Positions 8,525 through 18,100 are shown, counted from the stretch's first letter. The stretch: DNA of 64,000 nucleotides from Bacteroidota bacterium (GCA_018266575.1 JAFEAE010000023.1:124001-188000); one strand, 5' to 3'. The notes: generated from the letters alone by a model not told the origin. A program made the numbers and translations.

Positions 8525-9013
8525 ATGCTGAGAAAAATTCTTTTGTTACTCTTAATTGCTTTGATTGTGATCCAGTTTTTTCACCCAAAAAAAAATATTT
8601 CTACGGCTGTTTCTCAAAATGATATTACGCTGCATTTTGGGGTGCCCGATAGTGTGCAGGCCATTTTAAAAACTTCCTGTTACGATTGCCACAGTAACAA
8701 TACCCGTTATCCATGGTACAATAATATTCAGCCGGTAGCGTGGTGGCTCACCAACCATATTAATGAAGGTAAACGTGAATTGAATTTTGCAGAGTTTGCA
8801 GGTTATGCCCCCAAAAAGCAATATCATAAATTAAACAGTATTGTAGACTCGCAACGTGACGGATGGATGCCGCTGGATAGTTATTTATGGATTCATCGTA
8901 ATGCAGTGTTGAACCCGCAACAAAAACAAACGCTAATGACCTGGGCGGATAGCCTTGCCCGTTATATCAAGGCAAAAAATAATTTACCCGACGAACCGAA
9001 AAAAAATGACTGA
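8525..9013 (+). CDS. Haem-binding domain protein (c-type haem, membrane-anchored)
   Basis: 162 aa. An N-terminal hydrophobic helix (residues 4-18) looks like an uncleaved anchor. The haem c motif CYDCH is at 52-56, followed by the TRYPWYNNIQPVAWW segment and the later WMPLDSYLW/LTWADSL-type region typical of the Bacteroidota haem-binding domain (Haem_bd). It is probably a periplasmic electron carrier or haem sensor. The stop codon overlaps the pdeM start by one base (TGATG), so the two are translationally coupled, although nothing in the sequence links haem to the repair genes around it. Confidence 0.8.
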   Translation: MLRKILLLLLIALIVIQFFHPKKNISTAVSQNDITLHFGVPDSVQAILKTSCYDCHSNNTRYPWYNNIQPVAWWLTNHINEGKRELNFAEFAGYAPKKQYHKLNSIVDSQRDGWMPLDSYLWIHRNAVLNPQQKQTLMTWADSLARYIKAKNNLPDEPKKND

Positions 9014-9714
9014 TGCAACCCCCACTGCCCTATAAAATAAAAGATCAGCAACTATGGCTAAGCCCCGAACGATTGATCTTCTGGGAAAATGAAAAAGCAC
9101 TGATCATTTCTGACCTGCACTTTGGCAAAACCGGGCATTTCCGGAAGTCAGGAATTGCTGTACCACAATCTGTTTATAAGGAAGACCTGCAACGATTGGT
9201 TGCCCAAATACAATTTTTTCAACCCACACAACTTATTATTGTCGGCGATTTTTTTCACAGCGTTGCCAATAAAGAAATTGAATTATTTAAAAAATGGCGT
9301 GAAAATTTTTCCGGAATTGATTTCCATTTGATAAAAGGCAATCATGACATTTTGCATGACGATTGGTATGATCAATGCGGAATTCAATGGTGTGATGAAC
9401 ATAAGGCTATTAGCGAATTTACCTTCGTTCACGACGTGTCAGTCGTCAGTCATCGGTTTTCGGACGTCGGAGAAGCGATAGCCGATGACCGACAACTGCC
9501 GACCGGCAACTACTTCTTCTCCGGCCACATTCATCCCGGCATTCGTATGAATGGTGCCGGAAGGCAATCTGTTTGCCTGCCTTGTTTTTATTTTGGAAAA
9601 GAATATGCTGTATTACCGGCATTCAGTCATTTTACAGGAGTTGCCGTAATTGAACCAAAGCGAAATGAAAATGTATTTGCGATCGTTGGAAAGAAGCTGG
9701 TTCAGTTGCAATAA
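9013..9714 (+). CDS. pdeM: Ligase-associated DNA damage response endonuclease PdeM
   Basis: 233-aa calcineurin-like metallophosphoesterase. Metal-binding motifs in order: SDLHFGK (Asp34, His36), GDFFHS, KGNHD and SGHIHPG. This pattern and its closeness to the Lhr-type helicase match the PdeM family of the ligase-associated repair cluster. Residues of about 143-162 (VSVVSHRFSDVGEAIADDRQ) are encoded by a palindromic repeat at 9441-9497 and sit just before the GHIH motif. The start codon overlaps the previous stop. Confidence 0.88.
   Translation: MQPPLPYKIKDQQLWLSPERLIFWENEKALIISDLHFGKTGHFRKSGIAVPQSVYKEDLQRLVAQIQFFQPTQLIIVGDFFHSVANKEIELFKKWRENFSGIDFHLIKGNHDILHDDWYDQCGIQWCDEHKAISEFTFVHDVSVVSHRFSDVGEAIADDRQLPTGNYFFSGHIHPGIRMNGAGRQSVCLPCFYFGKEYAVLPAFSHFTGVAVIEPKRNENVFAIVGKKLVQLQ
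9441..9497. repeat. Palindromic repeat inside pdeM (GTCGTC family)
   Basis: AGTCGTCAGTCATCGG (9441-9456) pairs with 9482-9497 at 14 of 16 positions. The unit is in frame. The same GTCGTC/GACGAC family fills 28565-28656 and occurs inside mfd at 58291-58322. Confidence 0.75.
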
Positions 9715-9720
9715 AATTTT

Positions 9721-9798
9721 CTCGCAACGACGCAGCGGCGCAAAGTTAAATTCAATAACACTCTCGATTCCCTCGTTGCGGCTTTGCGCCGTTGCGAG
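9721..9798. repeat. Inverted repeat between convergent pdeM and the HhH gene
   Basis: CTCGCAACG...GGCGCAAAG pairs with CTTTGCGCCGTTGCGAG. It is one of three CTCGCAA-type units in this neighbourhood and could act as a bidirectional terminator, though no clear T-run follows. Confidence 0.55.
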
Positions 9799-9803
9799 AT
9801 ATT

Positions 9804-10109
9804 TTAAATCTTGTCTTTCCACCACCACCAGTTCAGTTTTTCCTTTTCCGGTTTTGGGTTTTCTGCAAAATAAACAGCGCAACGGAAAACATAGAGCAAG
9901 CAACGATCCTGTGTTACACCTACATGCTGATTGGAAAGCTGGTATAATTTCTCAGGATTTTTTCTCCGCAAGTCGCTCACTTTACGGATGCCGATATTAT
10001 AGAGATCGTTAGCAATCGACTTACCAACACCGGGAATAATCTGCAATTCACGCAAGGCTATATCTTTATCAAAAGAGTCCTGGATGAATGTAATTGATTG
10101 CTGTTTCAT
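9804..10109 (-). CDS. Helix-hairpin-helix protein (Cdd1 / 'pathogenicity locus' family)
   Basis: 101 aa. A helix-hairpin-helix segment ELQIIPGVGKSIANDLYNIG (residues 22-41) is followed by VSDLRRKNPEKLYQ and a Cys-containing YVFRCAVYF. This layout matches the small Cdd1-type family. The HhH motif suggests non-specific DNA binding; the family's role is unknown. The gene converges on pdeM and lies between CTCGCAA-type repeats. Confidence 0.75.
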   Translation of the reverse strand: MKQQSITFIQDSFDKDIALRELQIIPGVGKSIANDLYNIGIRKVSDLRRKNPEKLYQLSNQHVGVTQDRCLLYVFRCAVYFAENPKPEKEKLNWWWWKDKI

Positions 10110-10119
10110 GTTTTTTGAT

Positions 10120-10297
10120 TTCTCGCAAAGGCGCTACGATAGAAAAATGATAATCAGGAAACCAAACGTCGCGTCGCTGCGCCGTTGGGAGATCTATAAC
10201 CTAATTCATTTCTTTCAGGTTTCTCTTCTCGCAAAGACGCAAAGAGTGATAAAATAAGGTTTATTTTCTCTGCGTCTTTGCGCCTCTGCGTGAAATA
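10120..10297. repeat. Two CTCGCAAAG-type repeat units
   Basis: The first unit spans about 10120-10192 (CTCGCAAAGGCG and CGCTGCGCCGTTGGGAG). The second spans about 10226-10297 (CTCGCAAAGACGCAAAGAG facing CTCTGCGTCTTTGCGCCTC). With 9721-9798 they form a cluster of three related inverted repeats around a 0.3-kb gene. Confidence 0.55.
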
Positions 10298-11050
10298 TTA
10301 ATTCATTTTTTTCTTCATCACGCTCACCTGTTCCTGCAGGTTGCTTACCAGGTTTGCAAGCTGGTTAACATCCCAGCGTTGTTGTATATTGGCTTTACTG
10401 ATGATCATCTGCGCTTTCCATATTTCAATCACATCTTCTGTATTCACATTATAGGGCTGATATGCCGTATTATCACTCACCAAAGTCAGCTTATTTTTTA
10501 GCTTGTTATTTTTCATCACACGTTTGTACACGATGCCTTCGCCACGGGAAACAACAATATAGGTATCATTACTCCGCACATCATCTGTATTATTTATTTT
10601 CTCACCAACGATCACTGATCCGCTTTGCGTTGGAAGCATGGAGTCCCCAACAATTTCAAATGCACGATACGTTCCCGGAGCAAGCATCGGCAACGTGAAT
10701 GTATTGAGTTCATCAAGGAATTCAGGATCAGCATAACCGGCGAGGTAACCAGCCGCAGCTTTCACCGGCACCAATTGTATTTCATTGGAAGCAGCGGTTA
10801 ATTTCAATGCACGGCGTTTTGCCAAATAACTTCCGCCCTTCGATTCACCGAGGTCTTTGCGCAGCAATTCATCAAGCGATAATTTAAAAATATTGCCTAC
10901 AGTTTCCAGCACATCAATTCGCGGGTCGGCACGTTCTTCTTCATAAGCGCCGAGCAGCGAACGTTTGATCTTTAGTTTGGCAGCAAATTCTTCCTGCGTC
11001 CATCCGCGGAGCTTGCGCAGGTACTTGAGGTTTTTGCACGCAATTGACAT
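10298..11050 (-). CDS. LexA/CI-like S24 repressor with N-terminal HTH
   Basis: 250 aa. An XRE-type helix-turn-helix at residues 5-60 (LRGWTQEEFAAKLKIKRSLLGAYE) is followed by a peptidase S24 domain. The Ser137 (GDSMLPT) and Lys176 (VYKRV) dyad and an Ala100-Gly101 candidate cleavage site (KAAAGYL) predict RecA-type stimulated or autonomous self-cleavage. A C-terminal helix (VNQLANLVSNLQEQVSVMKKK) may form a coiled coil. Neither phage genes nor an obvious umuDC/imuB target is adjacent. A palindrome lies just upstream of the start. Confidence 0.85.
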   Translation of the reverse strand: MSIACKNLKYLRKLRGWTQEEFAAKLKIKRSLLGAYEEERADPRIDVLETVGNIFKLSLDELLRKDLGESKGGSYLAKRRALKLTAASNEIQLVPVKAAAGYLAGYADPEFLDELNTFTLPMLAPGTYRAFEIVGDSMLPTQSGSVIVGEKINNTDDVRSNDTYIVVSRGEGIVYKRVMKNNKLKNKLTLVSDNTAYQPYNVNTEDVIEIWKAQMIISKANIQQRWDVNQLANLVSNLQEQVSVMKKKMN

Positions 11051-11068
11051 AGCTAATAAATTTAGAAT

Positions 11069-11086
11069 AAAAATACTAATATTTTT
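11069..11086. promoter_or_regulatory. Palindrome upstream of the S24 repressor, possible operator
   Basis: AAAAATA-ctaa-TATTTTT is a perfect 7-bp inverted repeat ending 19 bases before the repressor ATG. The position suits autoregulation, but AT-rich palindromes are common by chance here. Confidence 0.35.
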
Positions 11087-11436
11087 GACAATGAAAAATT
11101 TTTTCCGCGTAACTTTAGAAAGGGCTGTTTGAATACCAACATTTGAACTTCGATGGAGTATCGTTGCGTCGCATTTCGTTCATCGGTTGTGCTACTATTG
11201 AGCTTTAGTTTGAAGATGTATTTTCAAAATTAATTTGCAGGTCGCACGTACATTACTTCATTAAGCTATGCAGGGTTTGCAATGATGTGCTAATGTGGTA
11301 ATCCTACCAAACAATTCATCATAACAAAAAATGAGATGCCTGCCTGCGCAGGCATGACGTGAAGCTCGCCGATAAACTTTCAAATTATTACTGCTTAAAT
11401 TTCATTACGCTCACAACGTCATTCACCATTCACCTC
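11087..11436. repeat. Gene-free stretch with dispersed repeats
   Basis: No coding region is supported. Bases 11140-11212 carry the GTTGCGTCGCA...CATCGGT.GTGCTACTATTGAGCTTT unit, whose reverse complement lies at about 20528-20600 with only a few differences. Bases 11338-11358 carry a small GCCTGC...GCAGGC hairpin. Confidence 0.6.
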
Positions 11437-12174
11437 TTATAACTTCCATCTCACCGCAATCGTTGGATAAATTTGCAAAACATTATCCGTTATCAACACA
11501 TGATAATAAGTGTTCAGTTTTGTGCCCGCAGAAAATGATTTACTCAGATTGTACCAAAACTGCGGTTCGGCAAAAAAGAAAAAGCGTTTGCCGTGGAGGT
11601 CTTTTGTAAAGTCATCACCGTGGTTTTTATTTTCTGTCCAGATGGAAAAATCTCCCGCAAATTCTGCTTTATAATTCCATAATCCTTTCCACCAATATAA
11701 CGTATACAAAAAATCGTTCGTGGGTTTTGCATAAGCAACATATTTGTAATTAAGCACACTGCTCATATATGCACTCCCAAATCTGAACGGGTATGCAATG
11801 CCAACTGAGTATGTATTCGTAATGTAAAAACTATATTGTTTCGGGTCTGTTACCCCAAGGCCGCCGCTGTATTGCAGGTTCAGGAAAAAATCCGGCTTCC
11901 AGCATTTGAAGGTTTGCGAAACCTGCATGTAAAACTGCGCCATATTATTTTTTTTTCCGGTAAAATCTGCCTGCATTTTCAATAAGAACGATCCGGGCTT
12001 TATGAACGATTTTGCAGAATCATAATTCTTAAAATATTCAAAATATAAAGTGGGATAATTTTTTGTGTTTCGTTTCGGGTCAATTGTATGGCGGATGTCG
12101 TAATGCAATTGAAGTGTTTGCGAAAATGCACTTGTACAGGTAAAACAAAAAATAAAAAACCAGTTTCGGTTCAT
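11437..12174 (-). CDS. Outer-membrane protein, DUF5020/Tsx-like beta-barrel
   Basis: 245 aa with a signal peptide (residues 1-18, FSQ at the cleavage site). The mature part alternates aromatic and polar residues, as in a beta-barrel: LQLHYDIRHT, PTLYFEYFKNYD, AQFYMQVSQTF, FLNLQYSGGLG, and a C-terminus IYPTIAVRWKL. The pattern matches the DUF5020 family, which is related to nucleoside-channel Tsx barrels. The substrate is unknown. The gene stands alone and diverges from the next gene. Confidence 0.7.
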   Translation of the reverse strand: MNRNWFFIFCFTCTSAFSQTLQLHYDIRHTIDPKRNTKNYPTLYFEYFKNYDSAKSFIKPGSFLLKMQADFTGKKNNMAQFYMQVSQTFKCWKPDFFLNLQYSGGLGVTDPKQYSFYITNTYSVGIAYPFRFGSAYMSSVLNYKYVAYAKPTNDFLYTLYWWKGLWNYKAEFAGDFSIWTENKNHGDDFTKDLHGKRFFFFAEPQFWYNLSKSFSAGTKLNTYYHVLITDNVLQIYPTIAVRWKL

Positions 12175-12236
12175 AATTTCTTTTTAAAACATAAAAATGA
12201 ATTTTATGAAACCCTTCATGCGGAATTGGAACGGAA

Positions 12237-13448
12237 ATGTGTAGAATTGTGCCGGAAATGACCGGAAATATGAAGGATATAACCAGTTCAGCATTTATCA
12301 GCCTGTTCAACGAAGCATTTAAAAAATGTTTCGGGTTTGAATTGCAATCTTCCATTTCCGAAACGGAAGCAAAACATTTCAGCAACCAGGTTTTGGATGC
12401 AACCGGTTTGGTGATCGGTGCAAAAAGCCTCAAGAATTATGCAGCCTACGCATTGAATCCGGATGCAAACCCGGAAAACCCTTCTGTTTCCACCATGGAC
12501 ACATTGGCGAGATATGTTTTAAAAGCGCCATATACCGATGAAGTACAACGAAAAAATAAAGAAGCACACTATCCCTATTGGTACCAATATCGAAATTCCA
12601 TTTTAGCAGAAGAAAAACAAACTAATGTAGTAATTGAAAGTAAAAAACCTGCAAGCCGCAATATAAAATGGTTGGTGATTTTTCTTGGGTTTACCATCCT
12701 CATTTTTATCATACTGATGTTTTTACCTGCAAAAAAACAAGAAAATTTTTCGGAAGATTTTCATACGGTTAATGAAGATTCTTTAAACCAAAACGGTTGG
12801 TTCATTCAATCCAAAGATGAAACATGGTGGGAAAAACGAAATGAGCTTCCTTCACATCTCACCTTGTTTACTTTACGAGGCGACAACTGGAAAGATTCTA
12901 CAAACATTCCTGAAATAAAAAATCTTTTGCTGCGAAAAATTAACACCGGTTGTTTTACTGCCGAAATACATTTGGATGGTTTTGTACCTATGCAACGCTG
13001 GCAGCAGGCAGGGATCTTATTAATGGAAGACAGCAATTTTTCTTCAAAATGCATCCGGCTTTCGTTTGCATTCAATGATTTTTTTGGCGGATTGAACCGC
13101 CCGAAAGAGATCATTGTCCAGGGAATCAGTTCCAACGGAAAAAACCTGAGCAACCCGGAAGAGATCGTTCATTTTACTGTTTTCAATATTGATTCCGGAC
13201 AGGAAAAAATGGTAACAACAAATCTTACCAGGTCTGCATTACGTATTGAAAAAAACGGTAACCATTTTCGCTTTTTATATGCTGCAGGACAGGTTGAAAA
13301 TTTTGCATTTAAAGAAGTACTAAACAAAGACATCTTCATACAACCTAAATACATCGGCATTTTTGCACTGCAGGGATTTGTAAACGACACGAATTACATT
13401 CCCGCACATATTAAATTCTTCAGTATAAATAATATTCCGTGTAATTAG
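12237..13448 (+). CDS. Unknown membrane protein: HTH-like cytosolic domain, TM helix, extracytoplasmic beta domain
   Basis: 403 aa if started at the first ATG; ATGs at 12258 and 12270 are equally possible, because GGAAATGA and GGAAATATG are near-repeats here. Residues about 12-110 resemble the Bacteroidota N-terminal module with SLKNYAAYAL...STMDTLARYVL, which looks helix-turn-helix-like. One transmembrane helix lies at about 142-162, followed by an extracytoplasmic region rich in beta strands (WWEKRNELPSHLTLFT, GFVPMQRWQQAGILLMED) reminiscent of DUF1349/concanavalin-like domains. I infer a transmembrane sensor-like protein; I do not recognise a named family. Confidence 0.6.
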   Translation: MCRIVPEMTGNMKDITSSAFISLFNEAFKKCFGFELQSSISETEAKHFSNQVLDATGLVIGAKSLKNYAAYALNPDANPENPSVSTMDTLARYVLKAPYTDEVQRKNKEAHYPYWYQYRNSILAEEKQTNVVIESKKPASRNIKWLVIFLGFTILIFIILMFLPAKKQENFSEDFHTVNEDSLNQNGWFIQSKDETWWEKRNELPSHLTLFTLRGDNWKDSTNIPEIKNLLLRKINTGCFTAEIHLDGFVPMQRWQQAGILLMEDSNFSSKCIRLSFAFNDFFGGLNRPKEIIVQGISSNGKNLSNPEEIVHFTVFNIDSGQEKMVTTNLTRSALRIEKNGNHFRFLYAAGQVENFAFKEVLNKDIFIQPKYIGIFALQGFVNDTNYIPAHIKFFSINNIPCN

Positions 13449-13521
13449 GTAGTGTAATAAAACGCAAATTCTTTCTACCTTTAACTACCAACCTTTTTCA
13501 ATCTTCAAAAAACTAACGCGC

Positions 13522-14814
13522 ATGCATAAACGAATTCATATCCTTTTATTTTTATCAGGCACATTATTTTTCCCGTTGTGTTTTCTGCACGCACAAATAG
13601 CTTTAAAGGATTTTGCACTTACCGGGGTCACGTTGATCGATGCCGGGCATACAAAACCATCCGCAAACCAAACGGTTGTGGTTAAGAATAATATGATCAG
13701 TGATATTTTTCCTGATGGAAGTAAAATTTTACCGGATTCAGTTGTGGCTATTAACCTGAATGGAAAATATCTTATTCCCGGATTGATTGACACGCATGTT
13801 CACATGGCTACTGATCCTTCTGATATAGATAATCGTGCCACTACATTAAATGTGCTAAGCAAAATGTTATACTCAGGGATCACTTCTGTACGCGATATGG
13901 CCGGAGACGCGAGGACACTTGCAAGTTATTCCCGCGATGCGATGACCGGCGATATTATTTCTCCAAATATTTATTATTCGGCGCTTATGGCTGGCCCGCA
14001 ATTTTTCGAAGACCCGCGTGTAGTTTCTTCTACAAAGGGAATCGTTACCGGAAAAGCCCCGTATATGCAGGCAATATCAGACACAACAAATCTTGTGCTT
14101 GCTGTTGCAAGAGCAAAAGGAACAGGCGCAACGGGAATTAAATTGTACGCAAATTTATCCGCACAGCTTGCCACAAAAATTATCGCTGAAGCACAAAGGC
14201 AGCAAATAAAAGTATGGGGGCATGGATGGTTGCAAGGCGCACGGCCCACCGACCTTGTGAAAGCAGGCATCAGCTCTGTTTCGCATGTTCCGCTTCTTAT
14301 TTACGAAAATTTCGATAGTATCCCGGTTTCCTGGAGATCAAAACATGATGATAAATTCTGGGACGATTCGGTACACATCCACAGTGACCTGTATAAATTA
14401 ATGAAGGCAAACAACACCATCCTCGATGCTACTTTGCTCACTTATAAGAGAGCTGCAAAGAATGAAAATTCAAGGTGGTATTACCAATATCAAATCGGCA
14501 AAAGACTAATTCGCGATGCTTATAAAGCAGGCGTAAAAATCTGTACCGGCACTGATGATGACCAGGAAGAATTTGTTCAATATGAAATGCAGTTATTGAC
14601 TGAGGAAGCCGGCTTCTCCAATATGGATGCATTGATTGCTGCTACAAAAACTGCTGCAGAAGCCATTGGCATTGAAAATACCCGCGGAACAATTGAGCCT
14701 AACAAAATTGCAGATCTTGTTGTGCTGGACAAAAATCCTCTCGCAAAGATTGAAAATATCAGGACTGTTTTTTTGGTAATAAAAAACGGTGAAATTTTCA
14801 AGGCTGATAAATAA
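13522..14814 (+). CDS. Secreted amidohydrolase (imidazolonepropionase-like)
   Basis: 430 aa with a signal peptide (residues 1-24). Metal-dependent hydrolase fold: the first metal motif is DTHVH (His92, His94), the candidate bridging Lys is in GIKLYANL near 207, a His is in VWGHGW near 233, the second His region is SSVSHVP, and a late Asp is in CTGTDDD. The C-terminus (NKIADLVVLDKNPL) is the conserved family end. Such enzymes cleave amide or cyclic amide bonds, often in dipeptides; the substrate is not evident. Confidence 0.85.
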   Translation: MHKRIHILLFLSGTLFFPLCFLHAQIALKDFALTGVTLIDAGHTKPSANQTVVVKNNMISDIFPDGSKILPDSVVAINLNGKYLIPGLIDTHVHMATDPSDIDNRATTLNVLSKMLYSGITSVRDMAGDARTLASYSRDAMTGDIISPNIYYSALMAGPQFFEDPRVVSSTKGIVTGKAPYMQAISDTTNLVLAVARAKGTGATGIKLYANLSAQLATKIIAEAQRQQIKVWGHGWLQGARPTDLVKAGISSVSHVPLLIYENFDSIPVSWRSKHDDKFWDDSVHIHSDLYKLMKANNTILDATLLTYKRAAKNENSRWYYQYQIGKRLIRDAYKAGVKICTGTDDDQEEFVQYEMQLLTEEAGFSNMDALIAATKTAAEAIGIENTRGTIEPNKIADLVVLDKNPLAKIENIRTVFLVIKNGEIFKADK

Positions 14815-15122
14815 TAAAGCATCCTTGATTTTTCACTTTAATAGAAAAAGCCATTTTTATTTCTCCTGTGTTCTATTCTGATAGTACAAAGACATTGCAG
14901 ATAGTTATGATAAATTATGCGGTGAAGCATTATCACTTTTTCAAATTAGCACATTATCATATTAACTTCCAAGCCCCTGATAACCAATCCCTCGCTACTG
15001 CCTTTCTTCTCGCTTCCTTTCCGTAACTTTGCAGCCCTGTCAATTTGGCTTTTAACAAGGTTGAGCACCATATTTGACAAACAGATATCATAAACTCTAT
15101 ATTAATATATTAAAGCGCTATC
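14815..15122. repeat. Gene-free stretch: repeat copy 2 and the secA promoter region
   Basis: Bases 14894-14970 are the reverse complement of the repeat at 2800-2859 (GCGGTGAAGCAT, TTTTCAAATTAGC and CATTATCAT). The remainder is the secA promoter and leader. I found no open frame with coding character. Confidence 0.6.
15024..15031 (+). promoter_or_regulatory. -7 promoter box of secA with a long leader
   Basis: TAACTTTG is an exact TAnnTTTG match. The start codon is 91 bases further on, so the mRNA should carry a leader of about 85 nt, unusually long compared with guaA or mfd in the same window. Confidence 0.55.
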
Positions 15123-18100
15123 ATGTTAGGCATTATTTCGAAAATTTTTGGCGGAAATAAATCCGAAAAAGATATTAAAACGATTCTACCGATTGTTGAA
15201 AAAATCAACCAGCATTTTGCATCATACCAGTCTTTAACAAACGATCAATTGCGTGCTAAAACGGATGAATTTAAACAACGCATTAAAAACCATCTCAGCA
15301 CTATTGATAATGAAATTTCCCAACTGAATAAAAAAGCAGAAGAACTTCCGTTCAGCGATATAAATGGAAAAGATGCGATCTACAACGAAATTGATGAGCT
15401 GAAAAAAAACCGCGACAAACAATTTGAAGAAATACTGAAAGAAATTTTACCGGAAGCATTTGCTGTAGTAAAAGAAACAGCGAGACGTTTTAAGGAGAAC
15501 GAAGAAATTGTTGCTACTGCAACTGAGCATGATAAAAACCTCAGCGTAAAAAAACAGCACATCCGCATTGAAGGCGATAAAGTTATTTACAAAAACAGTT
15601 GGATGGCTGCAGGGAACCTGATCACCTGGAATATGGTGCATTATGATGTGCAGCTGATCGGCGGAACGGTTTTGCACCAGGGGAAAATTTCAGAAATGGC
15701 AACCGGTGAAGGAAAAACATTGGTATCTACCTTACCAGCATACCTGAATGCACTTGCCGGCGAAGGCGTGCATATTGTAACCGTAAATGACTACCTCGCA
15801 AAACGCGACTCGGAATGGAACGGCCCGATCTTCGAATGGTTGGGATTGACAGTTGATTGTATTGATAAACATGAACCAAATAGTGAAGCACGTCGCGCCG
15901 CATATCATGCAGATATTACCTACGGAACAAATAACGAATTTGGTTTTGATTACTTGCGTGATAATATGGTCCACTCACCTGATGAAATGGTACAACGCAA
16001 ACACCATTATGCAATGGTGGATGAAGTGGATAGTGTGTTGATCGATGATGCAAGAACGCCGTTGATCATTTCCGGCCCGGTTCCGAAAGGCGATGATCAG
16101 CAATACCACATTTTAAAATCGAGAGTGGAAAGACTGGTGGAAGTGCAGAAGAAAGCGGTGAACCAGTTTTTAAACGAAGCGAAGAAAAAAATTGCAGAAG
16201 GAAATGATGATCCGAAAGATGGTGGCCTTGCGCTGATGCGTGCCTATCGCGGGTTACCGAAAAACGGGCCGTTGATCAAATTCCTGAGCGAACCCGGTAT
16301 GCGTGTGAAATTGCAGAAATCCGAGAATTATTATCTCGCCGATAACCAAAAGCAAATGCCTGTTGTTGATACTGAATTATATTTTCAGATTGATGAAAAA
16401 AATAACCAGGTAGACCTAACGGACAAGGGTATCCAAATGATCACACGTGAAGGCGAAGACCCCGATTTCTTTGTGCTCCCTGATATTGCTGTGAAACTGG
16501 CTGATATAGAAAAATCATCTTCTACGCCTGAAGAAAAATTAGTACAGAAAGAAGCGTTGCTGAATGAATATGCAGTGAAAGCAGACCGCATTCATACTGT
16601 GCAGCAATTATTGAAAGCATATACCTTGTTTGATAAAGATGTGGAATATGTGGTGCTTGATGGACAAGTGAAAATTGTGGATGAACAAACCGGCCGTATC
16701 CTCGATGGCCGCCGTTATAGTGATGGCTTACACCAGGCGATCGAAGCAAAAGAAAATGTAAAGATCGAAGCAGCATCACAAACCTATGCAACAGTTACAC
16801 TGCAGAATTATTTCCGTATGTACCACAAACTCGCAGGTATGACAGGTACCGCGGAAACAGAAGCTGCAGAGTTTTGGGATATCTATAAATTGGATGTTGT
16901 AACAATTCCCACAAACGTTCCTGCGATCCGCAAAGATTTCCAGGACCTCGTATATAAAACCAAACGCGAAAAATATAAATCCGTAATTGACGAAATTGAA
17001 AAATTACGCAATGAAGGAAGGCCATCACTTGTAGGTACAACTTCTGTTGAAGTGAGTGAGTTATTGAGCAAGATGCTGAGCGTTAAAAAAATTCCACACA
17101 ACGTATTGAACGCAAAACAGCACGCCCGTGAAGCACAGGTTGTTGCCGAAGCAGGATTAGCAGGTGCGGTAACCATTGCTACGAACATGGCCGGCCGTGG
17201 TACGGATATCAAACTCGGGCCTGGGGTGAAAGAAGCCGGTGGCCTCGCGATCATTGGTACGGAACGACATGAAAGCCGCCGTGTGGACAGGCAGTTGCGC
17301 GGACGTTCTGCACGCCAGGGCGATCCGGGAACAACACAGTTCTATGTTTCATTGGAAGATGACCTGATGCGTATGTTTGGTAGCGATCGTATTGCTTCGC
17401 TGATGGATAAAATGGGTTACAAAGAAGGTGAAGTGATCCAGCATGGAATGGTTACAAAAAGTATTGAACGTGCACAGAAAAAAGTAGAAGAAAATAACTT
17501 TGGCATCCGTAAACGTTTGCTGGAGTATGATGATGTGATGAACAAGCAGCGTAACGTAGTGTACAAAAAACGTAACCACGCTTTGTTTGGTGAACGCCTT
17601 GCACTCGATCTCGATAATGCGTTTTTTGTTGTTGCAGAAGGATTGGTCAGTTCATTCAAAGGAATGGATGATTATGAAGGTTTCAAACTGGCTGCTATTG
17701 TAAACTTCGGGCTGGATACAAGTATTGATAAAGAAGAATTCGCGAGAGTTGATGAAGCACAATTGTCAGAAAAATTATACACGGAAGCCACTCAGAATTA
17801 CGAACGCAAATTAGAAGAATTGCGTAAGCAGGCCGTTCCTGTTTTCAAAAACATCAAGCTTACACAAGGGAAGCATATTGAAAATGTAGTGGTGCCGTTT
17901 ACTGATGGGAAAAAATCGATAAATGTTCTTGCCAATCTGGATAAAACATTGAGCACAGAAGGCCGCGAGTTGATGAATGCAGTGGAACGCCAGATCACAT
18001 TAGCAATAATTGATGAAGCATGGAAAGAACATTTGCGTGGAATGGATGATTTGAAACAAAGTGTGCAAACCGCTTATCTCGAACAAAAAGATCCACTAGT

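Noticed and set aside
12080..12433. Minus-strand open frame across the start of the gene at 12237
   Set aside because: It overlaps two better-supported genes and looks like a shadow frame.
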